A DNA stretch of 64,000 bases from Rheum nobile (taxonomy: Eukaryota > Streptophyta > Magnoliopsida > Caryophyllales > Polygonaceae), in the NCBI GenBank assembly GCA_027886185.1, contig WOAB01000098.1, positions 3,162,001 to 3,226,000 on the forward strand. Direction: 5' to 3'. The notes under the pieces are model-generated. The model ran no database searches. It saw only the letters and a program-made list of their open reading frames with translations, and was not told where the DNA came from. A program made the translations under genes and the position numbers. This document shows positions 20,123-31,711 of the stretch, piece after piece (position 1 is the stretch's first letter; each line of letters opens with the position of its first letter).

Positions 20123-20496
20123 ATGGCCCCAATTTGGAATGCAGAATGTACGAAGGCAAGTACCCCGAGGTGGATATGGCGGTGATGATTCAAGTAAAGG
20201 TGATTGCGGACATGGATGCCTATGTCTCCCTCTTGGAGTACAACAACATTGAAGGTATGATTCTTTTCTCGGAGCTCTCCCGCCGTCGGATTTGAAGTGT
20301 CAGCTGTTTGATTAAGTTGGGGCAGATCGAACCCGTTATGGTTCTTCGTGTCGACAAGGAGAAGGGTTACATCGATCTGAGTAAGCATAGGGTTTCTGAG
20401 GAGGATATCCAGGCTTGCGAAGAGCGCTACAATAAGATCAAGCTTGTTCATTGCATCATGCGCCATATTACCGAGACTATGAATTTAGATTTAGAG
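20123..20496 (+). pseudogene. Captured exon of translation initiation factor eIF2-alpha
   Basis: The frame from AAT 20131 reads [53 protein letters not shown], then after a TGA (20293-20295) EPVMVLRVDKEKGYIDLSK and EEDIQACEERYNK. This is the N-terminal S1/OB domain of eIF2-alpha, including the Ser in SELSRRR that GCN2-type kinases phosphorylate. The ATG at 20123 is one base out of frame with the rest (single-base loss). The TGA stands where Arg (CGA) is expected. A GT donor follows at 20497 after DLE. A 5' UTR-like C/T-rich stretch precedes it (about 19850-20120). Gene order and the flanking terminal repeats show it was captured by the CACTA element. Confidence 0.88.
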
Positions 20497-21369
20497 GTAT
20501 CTTCGTTCTTCATAAAATTGCTAGGGTTTCTTAAGCAGTTTGATTGCTCATGTTGTTGATATTTTTAGATGAAATTTGTGTTTCTTAATTCTTAGAATTC
20601 TATATGTTTGTCTAAATTTTGGGATGACAGATGAGTTGGTAAGGTACTAAGGTCTTAGATTGATATGAGAACGGTGGTAAATGTCTATGATTTTTTCTTC
20701 TTTACCATTTATTTCTCTGCCGAAGTTTATATATGTATTGGTTAGACTTCAAGCTCATCATTAGTATTAGTACCTTTGCAAGGGATTACGAAACCTGTAG
20801 TGCTCGACATGGCTTCTGTAAGTTCAGTTTTCATTATGTTTCCTGAGTGCTATCTTGATAAGAAAAGGATCCCAAAAAATTGATTAAAGAACTTGAGAGT
20901 TAGAGCAATCAATCAGTGTAGTACGGTAAAGTAGGATAGAAACAAGAGATAGCAACAACTTCATAGTACTAGATTGGCTGGTAGAGAGTAATAAGAAAAG
21001 GAACCCACATGGCATGGGAACCTAGTCATGGATTGTCAATTTTTTCCATGGCTCATTTGTGACGCAATTTCAGCCTCTTATGCAAAGATTTTTTAACTTG
21101 TCACGTATACCTCCTTTTTCATCGTTTGGAATCTTTCAGTTTTAGCTGTCATTCTTGTTTTTTAGGGCAGGTAATGGTACCAAAAAACGTGAAGAAAATG
21201 GGAACTTTGAAGATATGATCAGAAATGAGAATAAGAATCAAGGTCAATAACCAACCAAGCCATGGAGAAGGTGATTGTTGTCATATACGTGAATGATTTT
21301 AACCTTTTGTTCACTTGAGTTTTAACCATATACTTTAAATCTTCATTTTAGAAAATAATATACTTAGAA
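20497..21369 (+). other. Intron-like and unassigned sequence inside the CACTA element
   Basis: Begins with GT after the eIF2-alpha exon. AT-rich, with no further eIF2-alpha exon that I can read. Some stretches (about 21170-21270) may be exon remnants of another gene but are not assigned. Confidence 0.4.
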
Positions 21370-21640
21370 TAATAATTATTCATGGCGAGCTTGTTTCTGA
21401 TGACCTTGTTGTTGGTATCGTTGATGGATCATTGAATAAGCCTTCATGTCAAAAGGGATTTATCCTTGATGGGTTCCCAGGTACTGTGGTTCAAGCACAA
21501 AAGCTTTTGGTAGCCCCTGGTGATTTCTTCATTAATCTTGTCCTTGTTAACATTGTTGTGGTCTCACTGGTTTCTTTTTCTATTAACTAAGGCTTGATGA
21601 AATGCTTGATAAGAGAGGTGTTGACAAGCTGCTCAAACTT
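21370..21640 (+). pseudogene. Captured fragment of adenylate kinase
   Basis: From 21384 the frame reads [40 protein letters not shown], then an interruption (about 21504-21590) and LDEMLDKRGVDK after an AG. This matches the AMP-binding and central region of plant cytosolic/mitochondrial adenylate kinases, where [10 protein letters not shown] is the hallmark. Here the conserved Arg is Gly. Two exons with an intron between them indicate capture from genomic DNA, not from an mRNA. Confidence 0.85.
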
Positions 21641-22858
21641 GGCCATATGTCTCTTATAGTCGTGGCATGTGGATTGCATACCAAACTTGGCCATGAGTCT
21701 TAGAACATCATATTTAAGTTGAATACTTCATTTGGTCCTCATAATGGCATTTAATTCTGCATCTACAGTTCTAGAATATAGTTTTGGTTTCTAGAGGTTG
21801 ATTTGAAAATTGCTCTTCAATTTTGGACATATTGCACTTCTCTATCGTATAATTGTTTTTTCTTCCTAAAACATATGCTTTAAGTTAATTACTTGAATAT
21901 ACATTCTCTTGCAGTTTCCATACTTACACAAGTTACAGTTCCAATAAGAGATGCAATTCAATACAACAAAAGGTAACTGAGGTAACACATTATATCAGAC
22001 AAGTATGATTTGCTAAGAAAAGAATCACTAGTAGAAGCATTAATTTGGTGATGAAGTAATAACCATAAACACTCTCTTCTATATATATATATTTTATAGA
22101 ATATACACAAAAAGAACAATAAAATATGTGTAGTAGGAAGCTTAGCTACTGCGGACTGAGCATTTCTTCGGCTTCATTGCTGAATCAATGGATCTTCCTA
22201 ATGCTAAACTTGCTACTACTAAATACTGGTGTATACTACATAGCATATATACTCCCACAATTAAGCTGAACATGGATTAGCTAAGAGACCCTATATCTAT
22301 CTGCATCAGCTCCAAAGCTCCTTCTTCATGAGATAGTAATTTACAGAGTCACTAACCTCAGAATTGTGCTAATGTGTTAAATCATAGTGTATTATATTCT
22401 CTCGTTTCTTCTTCTATTCTCTATCTCCCTCTCCTGATCTGCTTTTTCCCCCTCATTTTTCTCTCTAAAGAAGTCTAATATAGGGTAACTTTCGTATATA
22501 CTCAGTTCAATCTCAGTAACGTTGTTAGTGTTTCTTCTTGCTTTTTCATGCTAAATGTTTGAGTCCATTCTTACGTTGGTATAGTCAACTAAAATTATTT
22601 TCACAAAATTATTGAAGCAGTAGTAGCATGCTTACTAGAATAGTTACATTACTAACCTTGTGTTTTGTTTATCAAACTACTGTTAGACACCCCAAGAAAG
22701 GAAAAACTAAAAAAGGGGAAAAATAGCCTTCTCCTTGGTGCATCATGTGCAACTTTATTATACATAATCAAATCTTAACATCTTTCTCTTTAAATTAGTT
22801 TGGTACTTAGAAACCCTTTCTCCTTAAATTCTCTAAGACAATATCTTGAATGGTACAG
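21641..22858. other. CACTA interior without identified gene
   Basis: AT-rich, with an AT dinucleotide run near 22080. On the minus strand near 22205-22145 a short frame (SIDSAMKPKKCSVRS) looks exon-like but is not identified. An AG acceptor-like TACAG lies at 22854-22858. Confidence 0.35.
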
Positions 22859-22960
22859 GGAAGGATGCAACTGATGACTTTGAGGATGTTGGCCAGAGCA
22901 GCGCAACAAAAGCAATGTTGGACGAAATGCACATAGGCGATATAGACAACCTTTCTTTTC
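22859..22960 (+). pseudogene. Captured exon of cytochrome b5
   Basis: After TACAG the frame reads GKDATDDFEDVGQSS, then KAMLDEMHIGDID. This is the second half of the cytochrome b5 haem-binding fold, where GKDATDDFEDVGHS is typical and the His after VG is a haem ligand. Here that His is Gln, so haem binding would be lost. The acceptor-like site supports capture from genomic DNA. Confidence 0.85.
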
Positions 22961-23498
22961 TCAGCTTCTATCCAAGGCATTATATTATTTGAAGCAATTC
23001 CATCTAGTGTTATGTAGTTTATATGTACTTAGATGTTTTTTGTTGAATTCTAGGAACTTGCCAGCTATTTGAAGCAATTCCATCTCTTCTATATAGTCCA
23101 TGTAGAAGAAATGTGTAAATATACTTATCATTTAGATACTTAAATGTATGTATATACATATATTGCTTAGACAAAATTCATGTATGTTTTTCTCCCTCAA
23201 ATGGGGGTGGAAGATGGCTAGTGGCGGCTCTAGCAATGAACAATATTTTTCTTCAAAATCTTGGGACTTTTTAGCCCGGATCCAAGAGATCTAGGCTAAA
23301 AGGTTAACGACCTTTTAACCCGGATCATGACATGTCCGGGTAAAAAAACATAGACATTTTAACTCGGACGTGTTTTTTTACATCCGGGTTATATAACCTA
23401 TTATATCCCCAACTTGATGCCCGTACCTAAATCGTGAAATATCCGAGTTATATTTGAAATAACTCCCGGGTTAAATTGACCATTTTGTAGTAGTGGTA

Positions 23499-24193
23499 GT
23501 TAATATTTTCTTGTTACTTGTTGGATCAAAAAATATATAAAATAATATCTTGGTCTTCCAAGATTCTATCTTAGCCACTTGTGAAAAAAAAAACACGGTC
23601 CAAGGCCGAATGGCTTAGTGGGCAAGGCCCTAGCCGTACACAAGGGCAAGAAGAATAGGACCCTTTCCCTAGCTTGAGACAACCCGAGACCCTTGCGAAA
23701 AAAAGCTTGAGAAAGCCCAAAGAGACCCTTACTAGGACTTGTGAAAGCATTCCCAGAAGATCAAGAAAGTCCATCTTGAAGAAAGAATCTAGTTAACTAC
23801 CTTAGTGTAAGTCTATCTTGAACTTTATCTTAGCTAACTTATCTTGCAAGATTTGATCTTTTCTTGGTGTTCATGACCTCGCCTTGGAGAGAAGCCAGTT
23901 GTCCCTTAAAGCCAACAACACTATCTTGTGTTTGATCTCAAGAACGTGCTTGGTCCTCACCTTGTGCTTGCGAAGATCTCCTTGTGACGACACGCACCTT
24001 AGGACGCAAGCTATGGTTCTTGGACAAGGAACCCTAGGGTTGCGGCTGATCACGAAGAAAGGAGAAGTGTGCGGCCCAAGAAAGAGGATCTTGACCTTTC
24101 AAAATTCTATTTTCTTGTTATTTTGTTTAACTAACATCACAAGTTGCTTGTTTTGAGTAGTTTTGGCTTAAATTAGTTTCAATTAGTGTTACT
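23499..24193 (+). mobile_element. Element D leader, right of the CACTA insertion
   Basis: Noncoding stretch leading to the gag start at 24194. Short ORFs on either strand show no family motif. Confidence 0.45.
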
Positions 24194-24739
24194 ATGGCAG
24201 GCCCTTCGGGCAAGAAGCCAATTACCTTGAAGGACCTCACAAGATTGCTTACGCAACACTACAAGGAGCTGGGGGAATACACCATTTCTACCATGGAGAA
24301 AAAGCTAGATGTGGACCAAAGAAGTGGTGTTAAGGAAAGACCGAATGACAGCCCCATCCCTCGGGCTGCACAAGGGGACAAGGAGACTGCCGACTTGGAG
24401 AACAAGCCACTAAACCCCAAGGATCAATCGGGGGTAAATAACCAAGAAACTTCCACGGCCAAGAAACCAACTTTGGTGGTCAAGAGATCGTTGGTAGCCA
24501 ATGAAGGACCATCCATTCCTTCTCAAAGAGAGACAATCTTCCACACAAGGTGCCTAATCCATGGGAAGGTGTGTAGTGTCATAATTGATGGAGAGTCTTG
24601 TTGCAACATTATTGATAAAGAAGTCATAGAAAGGTTCCGCATCAAGACCACCCCTCATCAACAACTCTATACTCTCAATTGGTGTAAATGCAACCACACC
24701 CCCTCAAAGTTCAAGAACAAGCCTAGATCCAATTTTTAA
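24194..24739 (+). pseudogene. Gag remnant and protease start of element D (Reina-like gypsy)
   Basis: Starts MAGPSGKKPITLKDLTRLL. The second half has FHTRCLIHGKVCSVIIDGES and CCNIIDKEVIERF, the protease type with IDGGS in place of DSG found in Reina-like and related plant gypsy elements. The catalytic Asp is present. The capsid region is very short compared with an intact gag, suggesting an internal deletion. The frame ends at 24739; protease sequence continues in another frame (24832-25029). Confidence 0.6.
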
Positions 24740-25919
24740 TTGGGGGATACAAGGACAAAATGTTGTGTGATGTATTGCCCATGACCACTTGCCATCTTCT
24801 ACTTGGACGACCATGGTAGTATGACCGAGGAGTGATCTACCAAGGGATCACTAATGAGTATTCCTTTCACATCGAAGGAAAGCGGCTTACACTGCACCCT
24901 ATGGTGCCACACGAAATCATGATGGGCCATGTTGCTAGAGAACAAAGGAGGTGGAGCACGCCATTCAGTGAAGTAGAGTTTGTTTCCTTTGAATTCCCAT
25001 ATGTAACTTATTTACTTCTAGTGAATTGAGTGATCTACCCCCTTCTATCGCTCACTTATTACAGGACTTCCAAGACTGGTTTCAAGAAGATGTCCCTAAT
25101 GGTCTCCCACCCATTAGGGGCATTAAGCATCAAATCGACTTCGTCTCGGGAGCAACCTTACCTAACAGGGCATCCTACAGAACCAACCCTGGGCAGAACA
25201 AAGAACTTTAAAGACAGGTCCAAGAATTGATGGAAGAGGGCTATGTTAGAGAAAGCTTGAGTCCTTGTGGTATACCCGTGATCCTAGTGCCCAAGAAGGA
25301 TGGAAGTTGGCGCATGTTTGTTGATTGTCGAGCCATCAACAACATCACAATCAAGTATAAACATCCCATTCCAAGGCTGGACGACATGCTTGATGAACTA
25401 CATGGGTCCAACATCTTTTCGAAGATCGACTTGAAGAGTGGATACCATCAAATCCGAATGAAGGAATGAGATGAATGAAAGACCGCCTTCAAAACAAAAT
25501 ATGGATTGTACGAATGGTTAGTAATGCGCTTTGGACTCACTAATGCATCTAGTTCATTCATTCACTTGATGAACCATGTCCTTAGAGCATTCCTAGGAAG
25601 GTTTGTAGTTGTTTACTTTGATGACACACTAATCTACAACATGTCATTAGAAGAACACGTTGAGCATCTTAGACAAGTGCTAGAGGTCCTTAGGAAAGAA
25701 AAACTCTATGCTAACTTTAAAAAGTGTCATTTTTGCTCGGACCATGTTGTGTTTCTGGGATTTGTTGTGTGTAAGGCATGGTTGAAGGTTGATGAAGAAA
25801 AGGTTAAGGCCATCAAAGAGTGGCCCACACCCACCATAATGACGCAAGTAATGATCTTTCTTGGGCTTGTCGGCTTCTACCACAGATTTGTGAATTCAAC
25901 ACCATTGCCACACCTCTAA
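24740..25919 (+). pseudogene. pol: Protease end and reverse transcriptase, element D
   Basis: Spread over three frames. The pieces are an LLLGRPW-like protease end, [57 protein letters not shown] (followed by stops), YEWLVMRFGLTNASSSF and the catalytic YFDDTLIYN (about 25617-25643). The RT type, with YEWLVM and DELHGS, is that of Reina chromoviruses. Frameshifts and stops make it non-functional. Confidence 0.82.
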
Positions 25920-26509
25920 CCGAACTCACCAAGAAGACCGTGACCTTCCATTGGGGTGAAGAGTAAGAACAAGCATTCTAAGTGCTTAAAGACAAGCTAA
26001 CACACGCAACAGTGCTAGTACTCCCGAATTTTACCAAGACATTCGAGATAGAATGTAATGCATCCAGAATTGGATTAGGAGGAGTACTAATGCAAGGAGG
26101 TCGTCCTATAGCCTATTTTAGTGAAAAGTTGAGTGGGGCCGAACTGAATTATCCCACTTATGACAAGGAATTGTACACTCTCGTAAGAGTGTTACAAACA
26201 TGGCAACACTACCTCTTACCCAAGGAATATTTCATTCATTCTGACGATGAATCCCTCAAGTTTCTCAAGGGACAAAGCAAGCTAAACAAGAGACATGTCA
26301 AGTGGGTCAAATTCATTGAAGCCTTTCCTTATGTCATCAAGCACAAGAAAGTGAAAGACAATGTTGTGGCGGAGGCCCTATCCAGAAGGTACACACTCAT
26401 ATCTTCCTTAGATGCAAAGATGCTTGGTTTTTCTTTGACACGTGAACTATATGATCAAGATCCAGATTTTAGGGAAATGCTTCATATATGCCAAAATAAG
26501 GGCAGCTAA
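25920..26509 (+). pseudogene. pol: RNase H, element D
   Basis: [20 protein letters not shown] replaces the catalytic Asp (usually ECDAS) by Asn. [35 protein letters not shown] and VVAEALSRR complete the domain. Frame differs from the RT part. Confidence 0.8.
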
Positions 26510-27341
26510 GATCAATTTTACATTCATGACGGCTATCTTTGTAAGGGAACTAAGTTATGTGTGCCTCAAAGCTTTATCCGCAAGCTATTTGTACAAGAAG
26601 CACATGGAGGAGGGTTGATGGGACATTTTGGAGTGACTAAGACTTTGGCAACCCTAGAGAAACATTACTATTGGCCCCAAATGCATGGTGAAGTAGTTAA
26701 GTTTTGTGCCTCTTGTGTGACTTGTTTACGAGTCAAATCAAAACTCAATCCTCATGGCTTATACACCCCTTACCTATACCTAGTGGACCTTGGGAATACA
26801 TATCTATGGACTTTGTGATGGGGTTATCTAGGTCTAAGAGAGGGAGAGACTCTATATTTGTGGTTGTTGACATATTCTCTAAAATGGCACATTTCATTGC
26901 TTGTCACAAGACCGACAATGCATCCCACATTGTTGATTTGTTCTTTGAGAAAATCGTTAGATTACATGGGGTACCTAAAGACCATTTGTTTCGGATATGG
27001 ATGCTAAGTTTCTTAGTTACTTTTGGAAGACTCTTTGGGCAAAAATGGGTACTAAACTCCTTTTCTCCACATCATGCCACCCACAAAATGATGGGCAAAC
27101 ATAAGTTGTAAATAGAACTCGTGGTTCTTTACTACGTTCTTTGTTGAGTACTAACTTGCATAGGTGGGAAGAATGTCTTGCCTGCATTGAGTTTGCCTAC
27201 AATCGAACAGTGCACTCTGCTACCCGAAAGTTGCCATTTGATGTTGTCTATGGACAAAATCCTATCACACCTTTGGACATGGTGATGCAAACAACCCCTG
27301 AAGTATCGTTACAATGCAGGATCTTGATTCCTCAAGCTTGA
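26510..27341 (+). pseudogene. pol: Integrase fragments, element D
   Basis: Three frames: the zinc-binding part GHFGVTKTLATLEKHYYWPQ and [18 protein letters not shown]; the first catalytic block [20 protein letters not shown] and [10 protein letters not shown]; and a later NRTVHSATRKLPFDVVYG piece. The element stops at about 27341 without the IN C-terminus or a 3' LTR. Confidence 0.8.
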
Positions 27342-27555
27342 ATTTGATTCTCCTCTTCCGTAGCCAAAGTGATGGCTTTCCTAGGACTAAAGAGATAGCC
27401 TTCAAACTCGATCAAAGTGATGATCACTAGACACCGAAGAGACAGTGATTGAATGATTGTTTACAAACTCTCACCCACATATCCATTATCCATAAGGATG
27501 ATTGTTTACATTCTTCTAGTGACATTGCTACCTTAGCCTTATTTTGTTTTGAGTC
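27342..27555 (+). other. Junction between gypsy copies D and E
   Basis: No gene. Short unassigned sequence between the last integrase block of D and the protease-RT linker of E. Confidence 0.35.
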
Positions 27556-28400
27556 TCTTACAAGTGTTTAAGGATGTGATGCCTGAAGAGTTTCCCGAAG
27601 GACTCCTACCAATCTGAGAATTGTGCACCACATTGATCAATTTGGTTCCTAACCCGTCGTTGAGTAACTTTGCCGAATGTAGGGCCAGCCCCAGGGAGAC
27701 CAAGGAGTTGCAAAGGCATGTCTAAGAGCTTATGGATAATGGATATGTGGGTGAGAGTTTGGTCCTTGTGTCGTGTGCCTCGTTGGTGTCAAAGAAAATG
27801 GCACTTGAAGGATGTGTGTAGATTGCCGCACCATCAACCAAATTACAGTTATGTACTGTCACACTATTCCTAGACTTGATGATATGCTTGATGAGTTACA
27901 CGGAGTTGCATTATTTTTGAAAATTTACATAAGGAGTGGATACCGTCAAATTAAGATGAAATAGGGTGATGAATAGAAATCCGATTTTAGAACTAAGTAT
28001 GGATTGTATGAATGGTTTGTTATGTCTTTCGACTTATTAATTCACCTAGAATTCATGAGGATAATAAATCATGTTCCTAGAAAATACTTACGAATATTGG
28101 TGGTTGTTTTGTTTGATAACATACTTATTTATTGCAAGAATCTAGATGATCATGTCTCTCACATTAGGAATGTTTTAGAGGTTCTTAAGCTTGAGCAACT
28201 CTATGCTAGCTTTAAGAAGTGCACCTTTTGCATAGAGTCCTCTATTTATCATGTTTTTTTTTCCTGGGGATGGATTGAAAGTAAACGATGACATAGTGAA
28301 GGCAACCAAGGAGTGGTTGATGCGGACCACGTTCACCATGATGCGCTCTTTCCTCGGCTTTAGCGGCTTCTATAGAAGGTTTATGAGGGAATTCTGCTCC
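27556..28400 (+). pseudogene. pol: Reverse transcriptase remnant, element E (Reina-like gypsy)
   Basis: Heavily decayed. Visible blocks are [68 protein letters not shown] and LEQLYASFKKCTFC. The catalytic Asp pair is Asp-Asn. It is similar to but more degenerate than D, so it is a separate, older copy. Confidence 0.75.
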
Positions 28401-28990
28401 ATAGCTGGCTAGTTGTGTGATCTCACCAAGAAAACAATCCCATTTTCATGGAAAAGGCCTACAAAGATGCATTTTCAATCCTTAAGGAGTGCCAATGCAA
28501 CACACCTCCTCTACAACTTTCAGATTTCACGAAGACCATTGAGGTGGAATGTGATACTTCTGAGCAAGGCATTAGAGGTGTGTTATTACCAGTTAAGAGG
28601 CCCATTGCTTAATTTAATGAGAAGCTTAGTGGAGCCAAGTTGAATTGTCTAGCCTATGACAAAGAGCTATATGCATTGATTCAGGGTTTTAATACTTTGT
28701 AATATTACCATTGGCCAAAATAGTTTGTGGTACATTCTTACCATGAGGCCTTAAAATATCTTAATGGTCAATCCAAACTTAGCCGGGGGCATGCTCGATG
28801 GGTTATATAATTTGAATTCATGGAGATGTTTACCTATGTCATGAAGCACAAAAACTCACAAGAAATTGTAGTGGCTCCGAAACTCTCTAGGAGGTACGCT
28901 CTTCTCTCTCAGCTTGATGCTAAAATATATACTTGGTTTTTCTTTGATTGAGAAGTTGAATGTTAGAGATGACTTGTTTCGCGAGTTTTA
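28401..28990 (+). pseudogene. pol: RNase H remnant, element E
   Basis: Pieces in several frames, including a TIEVECDTSEQGIRG-like block (about 28540-28580), a KLNCLAYDKELYALIQ-like block (about 28637-28683) and an SRRYALLSQLDAK-like end (about 28888-28925). Many stops. Confidence 0.6.
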
Positions 28991-29345
28991 TAATCAATGC
29001 TTAGCAAATGATGAAGTTAAAAAGTTTTGTCTAGATAATAGTTATTTGTTCAAAGCTGAAAATTTTGCATACCCACCTCATCTACACGTAGGTTGTTGAA
29101 TTTAGAAGCACTTGAGAGTAGAGGACATAGAGGCTTAGAAAAGACTTTGCAAGTCCTTGAAGAAAACTTCTATTGGCCTAAAATGAACATTTTTATGTTG
29201 CCTTTTTGCAATAGTTGTGTCACTTGTTCAAAAGCTAAGTCTAGATTAAACCCTCATAGACTTTACACGCCCTTGCCGATTCCTACATCCTCATGGAAAC
29301 ACATGTTCATGGATTTTATCATAGGATTTCCTAGCACTAATGATG
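28991..29345 (+). pseudogene. pol: Integrase N-terminal remnant, element E, fused to a pol-tail motif
   Basis: GHRGLEKTLQVLEENFYWPK, CNSCVTCSKAKSRLNPHRLY and MDFIIGFPST give the zinc-binding region and first catalytic Asp. Directly after GFPST the frame passes into DVIMIAIISQ, the pol-tail segment that in element B reads GGEDDVIMIAIIFQ (about 42580). The rest of the integrase is deleted. Confidence 0.7.
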
Positions 29346-29456
29346 TGATCATGATTGCCATAATTTCTCAAGTGGACCAAGACGATCTTACCTTGATATT
29401 GAGCATCATACAAGGCTGGGAATCTTTGATTTGGTATTAGAGCATATCTCTAAGGT
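29346..29456 (+). mobile_element. Left end of element B with primer-binding-site-like sequence
   Basis: Tail-like sequence is followed by TTTGGTATTAGAGC (about 29430-29443), a mutated tRNA-Met primer binding site. Element 2 inserted a few bases later; AAGGT at 29452-29456 is its target duplication. Element B resumes at 41863. Confidence 0.5.
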
Positions 29457-31707
29457 TGTAATAACCCTAAAAGTCCCAACTTTCGTTTTGTAAGCAAGAT
29501 GTGTTAGGCTTATTCTGTAAACTCTGTAAGAACCATTTGAACGTATTGATATACGTTTAATAAAGATATATGGGTCTTAAATTATTTAAAGAGTGTTATG
29601 GAGTGCAAAAAAATAGAATTTAGCAAAGACCGTGATCAAGACCTGCGAGCAAAGTCGGGGAACCGCGAGCACGGCAGTTCCGCGACCGCGGTTTTGTCTG
29701 GGCAAACCGCGATCGCGGTTCTGAAACCGCGACAGCGGAAAACTCTGATCGTCGTCTTCCTCTACTTCTAGAAAGCCGGCGATTGGTATTTCTCCCTCGT
29801 GGCCGATCGGCGGGAGCTGGAGCGTTTGGCTTTCCCTTGGTGTGGAGTTGAGCTCCAATCCTAGCCTTAAAAAGGGGCTCGGATTTGGCTTCTTCTCCAT
29901 CATTCGCAGATCTCTCTTCCTCTCATATAAAGCTTGGTTTGTCGCCGGAGTCGTCGTCGTCGGAAGCTGAAGTCGCCGCCGTTGGGAAGTCCGTGGAGTG
30001 GTGATGGTGCTCATTAGTTCAGAAGTGAAGTACGAAGCTCATCGTTGTCGTTATGACCTCGAAAACTCGATTAAGCTAGCGTCGGGATGGAGTTCCGCGA
30101 CCGCGGCTCCACCCAACGCGACCGCGGACGGGCATAGACCTACGACCCTGGTTGAGCGCGAATCCGCGATCGCGGTTGTAAAACCGCGGGCACGGTTTTT
30201 CCCAACAAGCCCGCGATCGCGGCTATGCCATCCGCGACCGCGACACTGGCCTTTTTTCTTCGTTTCGCATCGTCTTTTCATATCGTATCTAACTTAGGGT
30301 TTTGTCTTAAAACTCATCGTCGTCGTAGAAAACCATGGTCAAGTGCAAGTTTTCAGATCTCGGAACCCGATCTCTCATTCGTCTAGCTAAGGCAAGTGGC
30401 GGTTCGCTCTTGCTCCTTATTTCATGTTTCCCTTGATTGTCAATTATTTAATTGTCTAATTAAGATGGGATAAGGTTGTTGTTTTACCTTTGGGAACAAA
30501 TTTGATTAAACAATGTGTTAAAATATTAATTTATAATAGGTTGAATATATTGCTAGAAACAACGCTATTATATAGTTCTATATGATATTACCGTAATGGT
30601 GTTTGGTGTGGATTTATATGTGAACTTACATGCTTAGTTAGCACGAGTATTCGTAGGAGCACTATGTACCTTGTGAGGTCTAGTCGTTTCTTTATAACTG
30701 GTATTAGGAGGATTTTGCCCTAATACTTCTGGTTATGACCGTACCTTATTCACGGGTAGGTGCACTTAGCTAGTGCCAAAATTCGGGATTCTTTCCCCAA
30801 AGATATCTCTCGTATTGAGATGATGTGAATAAAAGCTGTAACGTGAATGTAAGTTTTGGAAGTAAATAAGATAAGTGCTTTTACGCACATAATTAATATA
30901 CCCTCGGGCGAGGAGTACAACGTGGAAACCTCCCGGACTCTTGTTAGAGTAAGTCTTCTTTCCAATCTGAATTCGCATTGCGCGGTGAGGTTGTTCGTGG
31001 ACCCAAATAATCAAGGTCGTTTTTAAACTTGTGTGAAAACTAAACGTTCCCAAACAATTGTCATACGTTTCCTATAAGACTCAATTCCTTTGGAGTCTTC
31101 TCTTCATATGTTTCCCATAAAACTCAATTCCTTTAGAGTCTTCTCTTCGATCATTCCTTTTCTTGTGTTTCCGTAGAAGTATTGGAGTTCACATCGTGTA
31201 TCAACTATTATTCGAGAAGCGATGGTTGTAACTTGATACGACTACTTAGAACCTTTTTATTTGTACCCTTGCATAGTCTTTCATTAGACTAACCAACCGT
31301 TATTTTTCCTTTGCATGGTTGGCTGGTGTCATCCGTCTCATACGTCACATCAGGTAAATTTCCTCATCCGTGAAGGCCAGATTCCCGACGTTGAAGGCAG
31401 TTGATATTTTTGTGTTTTCCTAAGGTTGAAGATCTTGGCGTAAGATCGCATGGTTCAAAACCCCTATGTGGCACTTTACTTGTTTTAAGGACTTCCGCTA
31501 TAATAAACATTTTTCTGTATTTGGTTTTGTTACCAGTTGTAACTTATGACGTCAGTATGAATATTATTTGGTCAACTTTCATGTTATTTAATAAAGTTTA
31601 CACCATTATATCATTTGTTATAAAAACGGAAAGCCTTAAGTGACCCCGGGTGTGTATTCTGAGGTCACTGGCGGTAATATTTCCAAAGGTATTTTGGGGG
31701 TGTTACA
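29457..31707 (+). repeat. Element 2 5' LTR
   Basis: Contains a GC-rich palindromic array (CCGCGACCGCGG, CCGCGATCGCGG; about 29660-29740 and 30090-30245). A 31 bp block starting TAAGGCAAGTGGCGG at 30388 is shared almost base for base with element 1 LTRs (1207-1237). The TATA box of the 3' copy is here changed to CTTAAAAAGG (about 29866-29876). Confidence 0.9.
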
Positions 31708-31711
31708 GATT

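Larger units (their letters stand above)
19419..23495. mobile_element. CACTA (EnSpm) transposon with captured host gene fragments
   Basis: The right end reads TTTTGTAGTAGTG, the complement of the classical CACTACTACAAAA terminus. The left end CATTATCACAAAAATG is a decayed version. GTA flanks both sides. Subterminal regions (19450-19830 and 23270-23480) carry many short units of the type TAACCCGGA in both orientations, as expected for transposase binding sites. Length is 4077 bp. No transposase is visible, so it is non-autonomous. The interior holds exon-like pieces of three unrelated host genes with intron-like sequence. Confidence 0.85.

Noticed and set aside
20092..20466. Minus-strand ORF across the eIF2-alpha exon
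   Set aside because: Shadow of the captured exon; no matching family on that strand.
29586..30297. ORFs in the element 2 LTRs around the palindromic array (also 39790-40568)
   Set aside because: Present on both strands, length depends on the repeat, and frames are not kept between the two LTRs.
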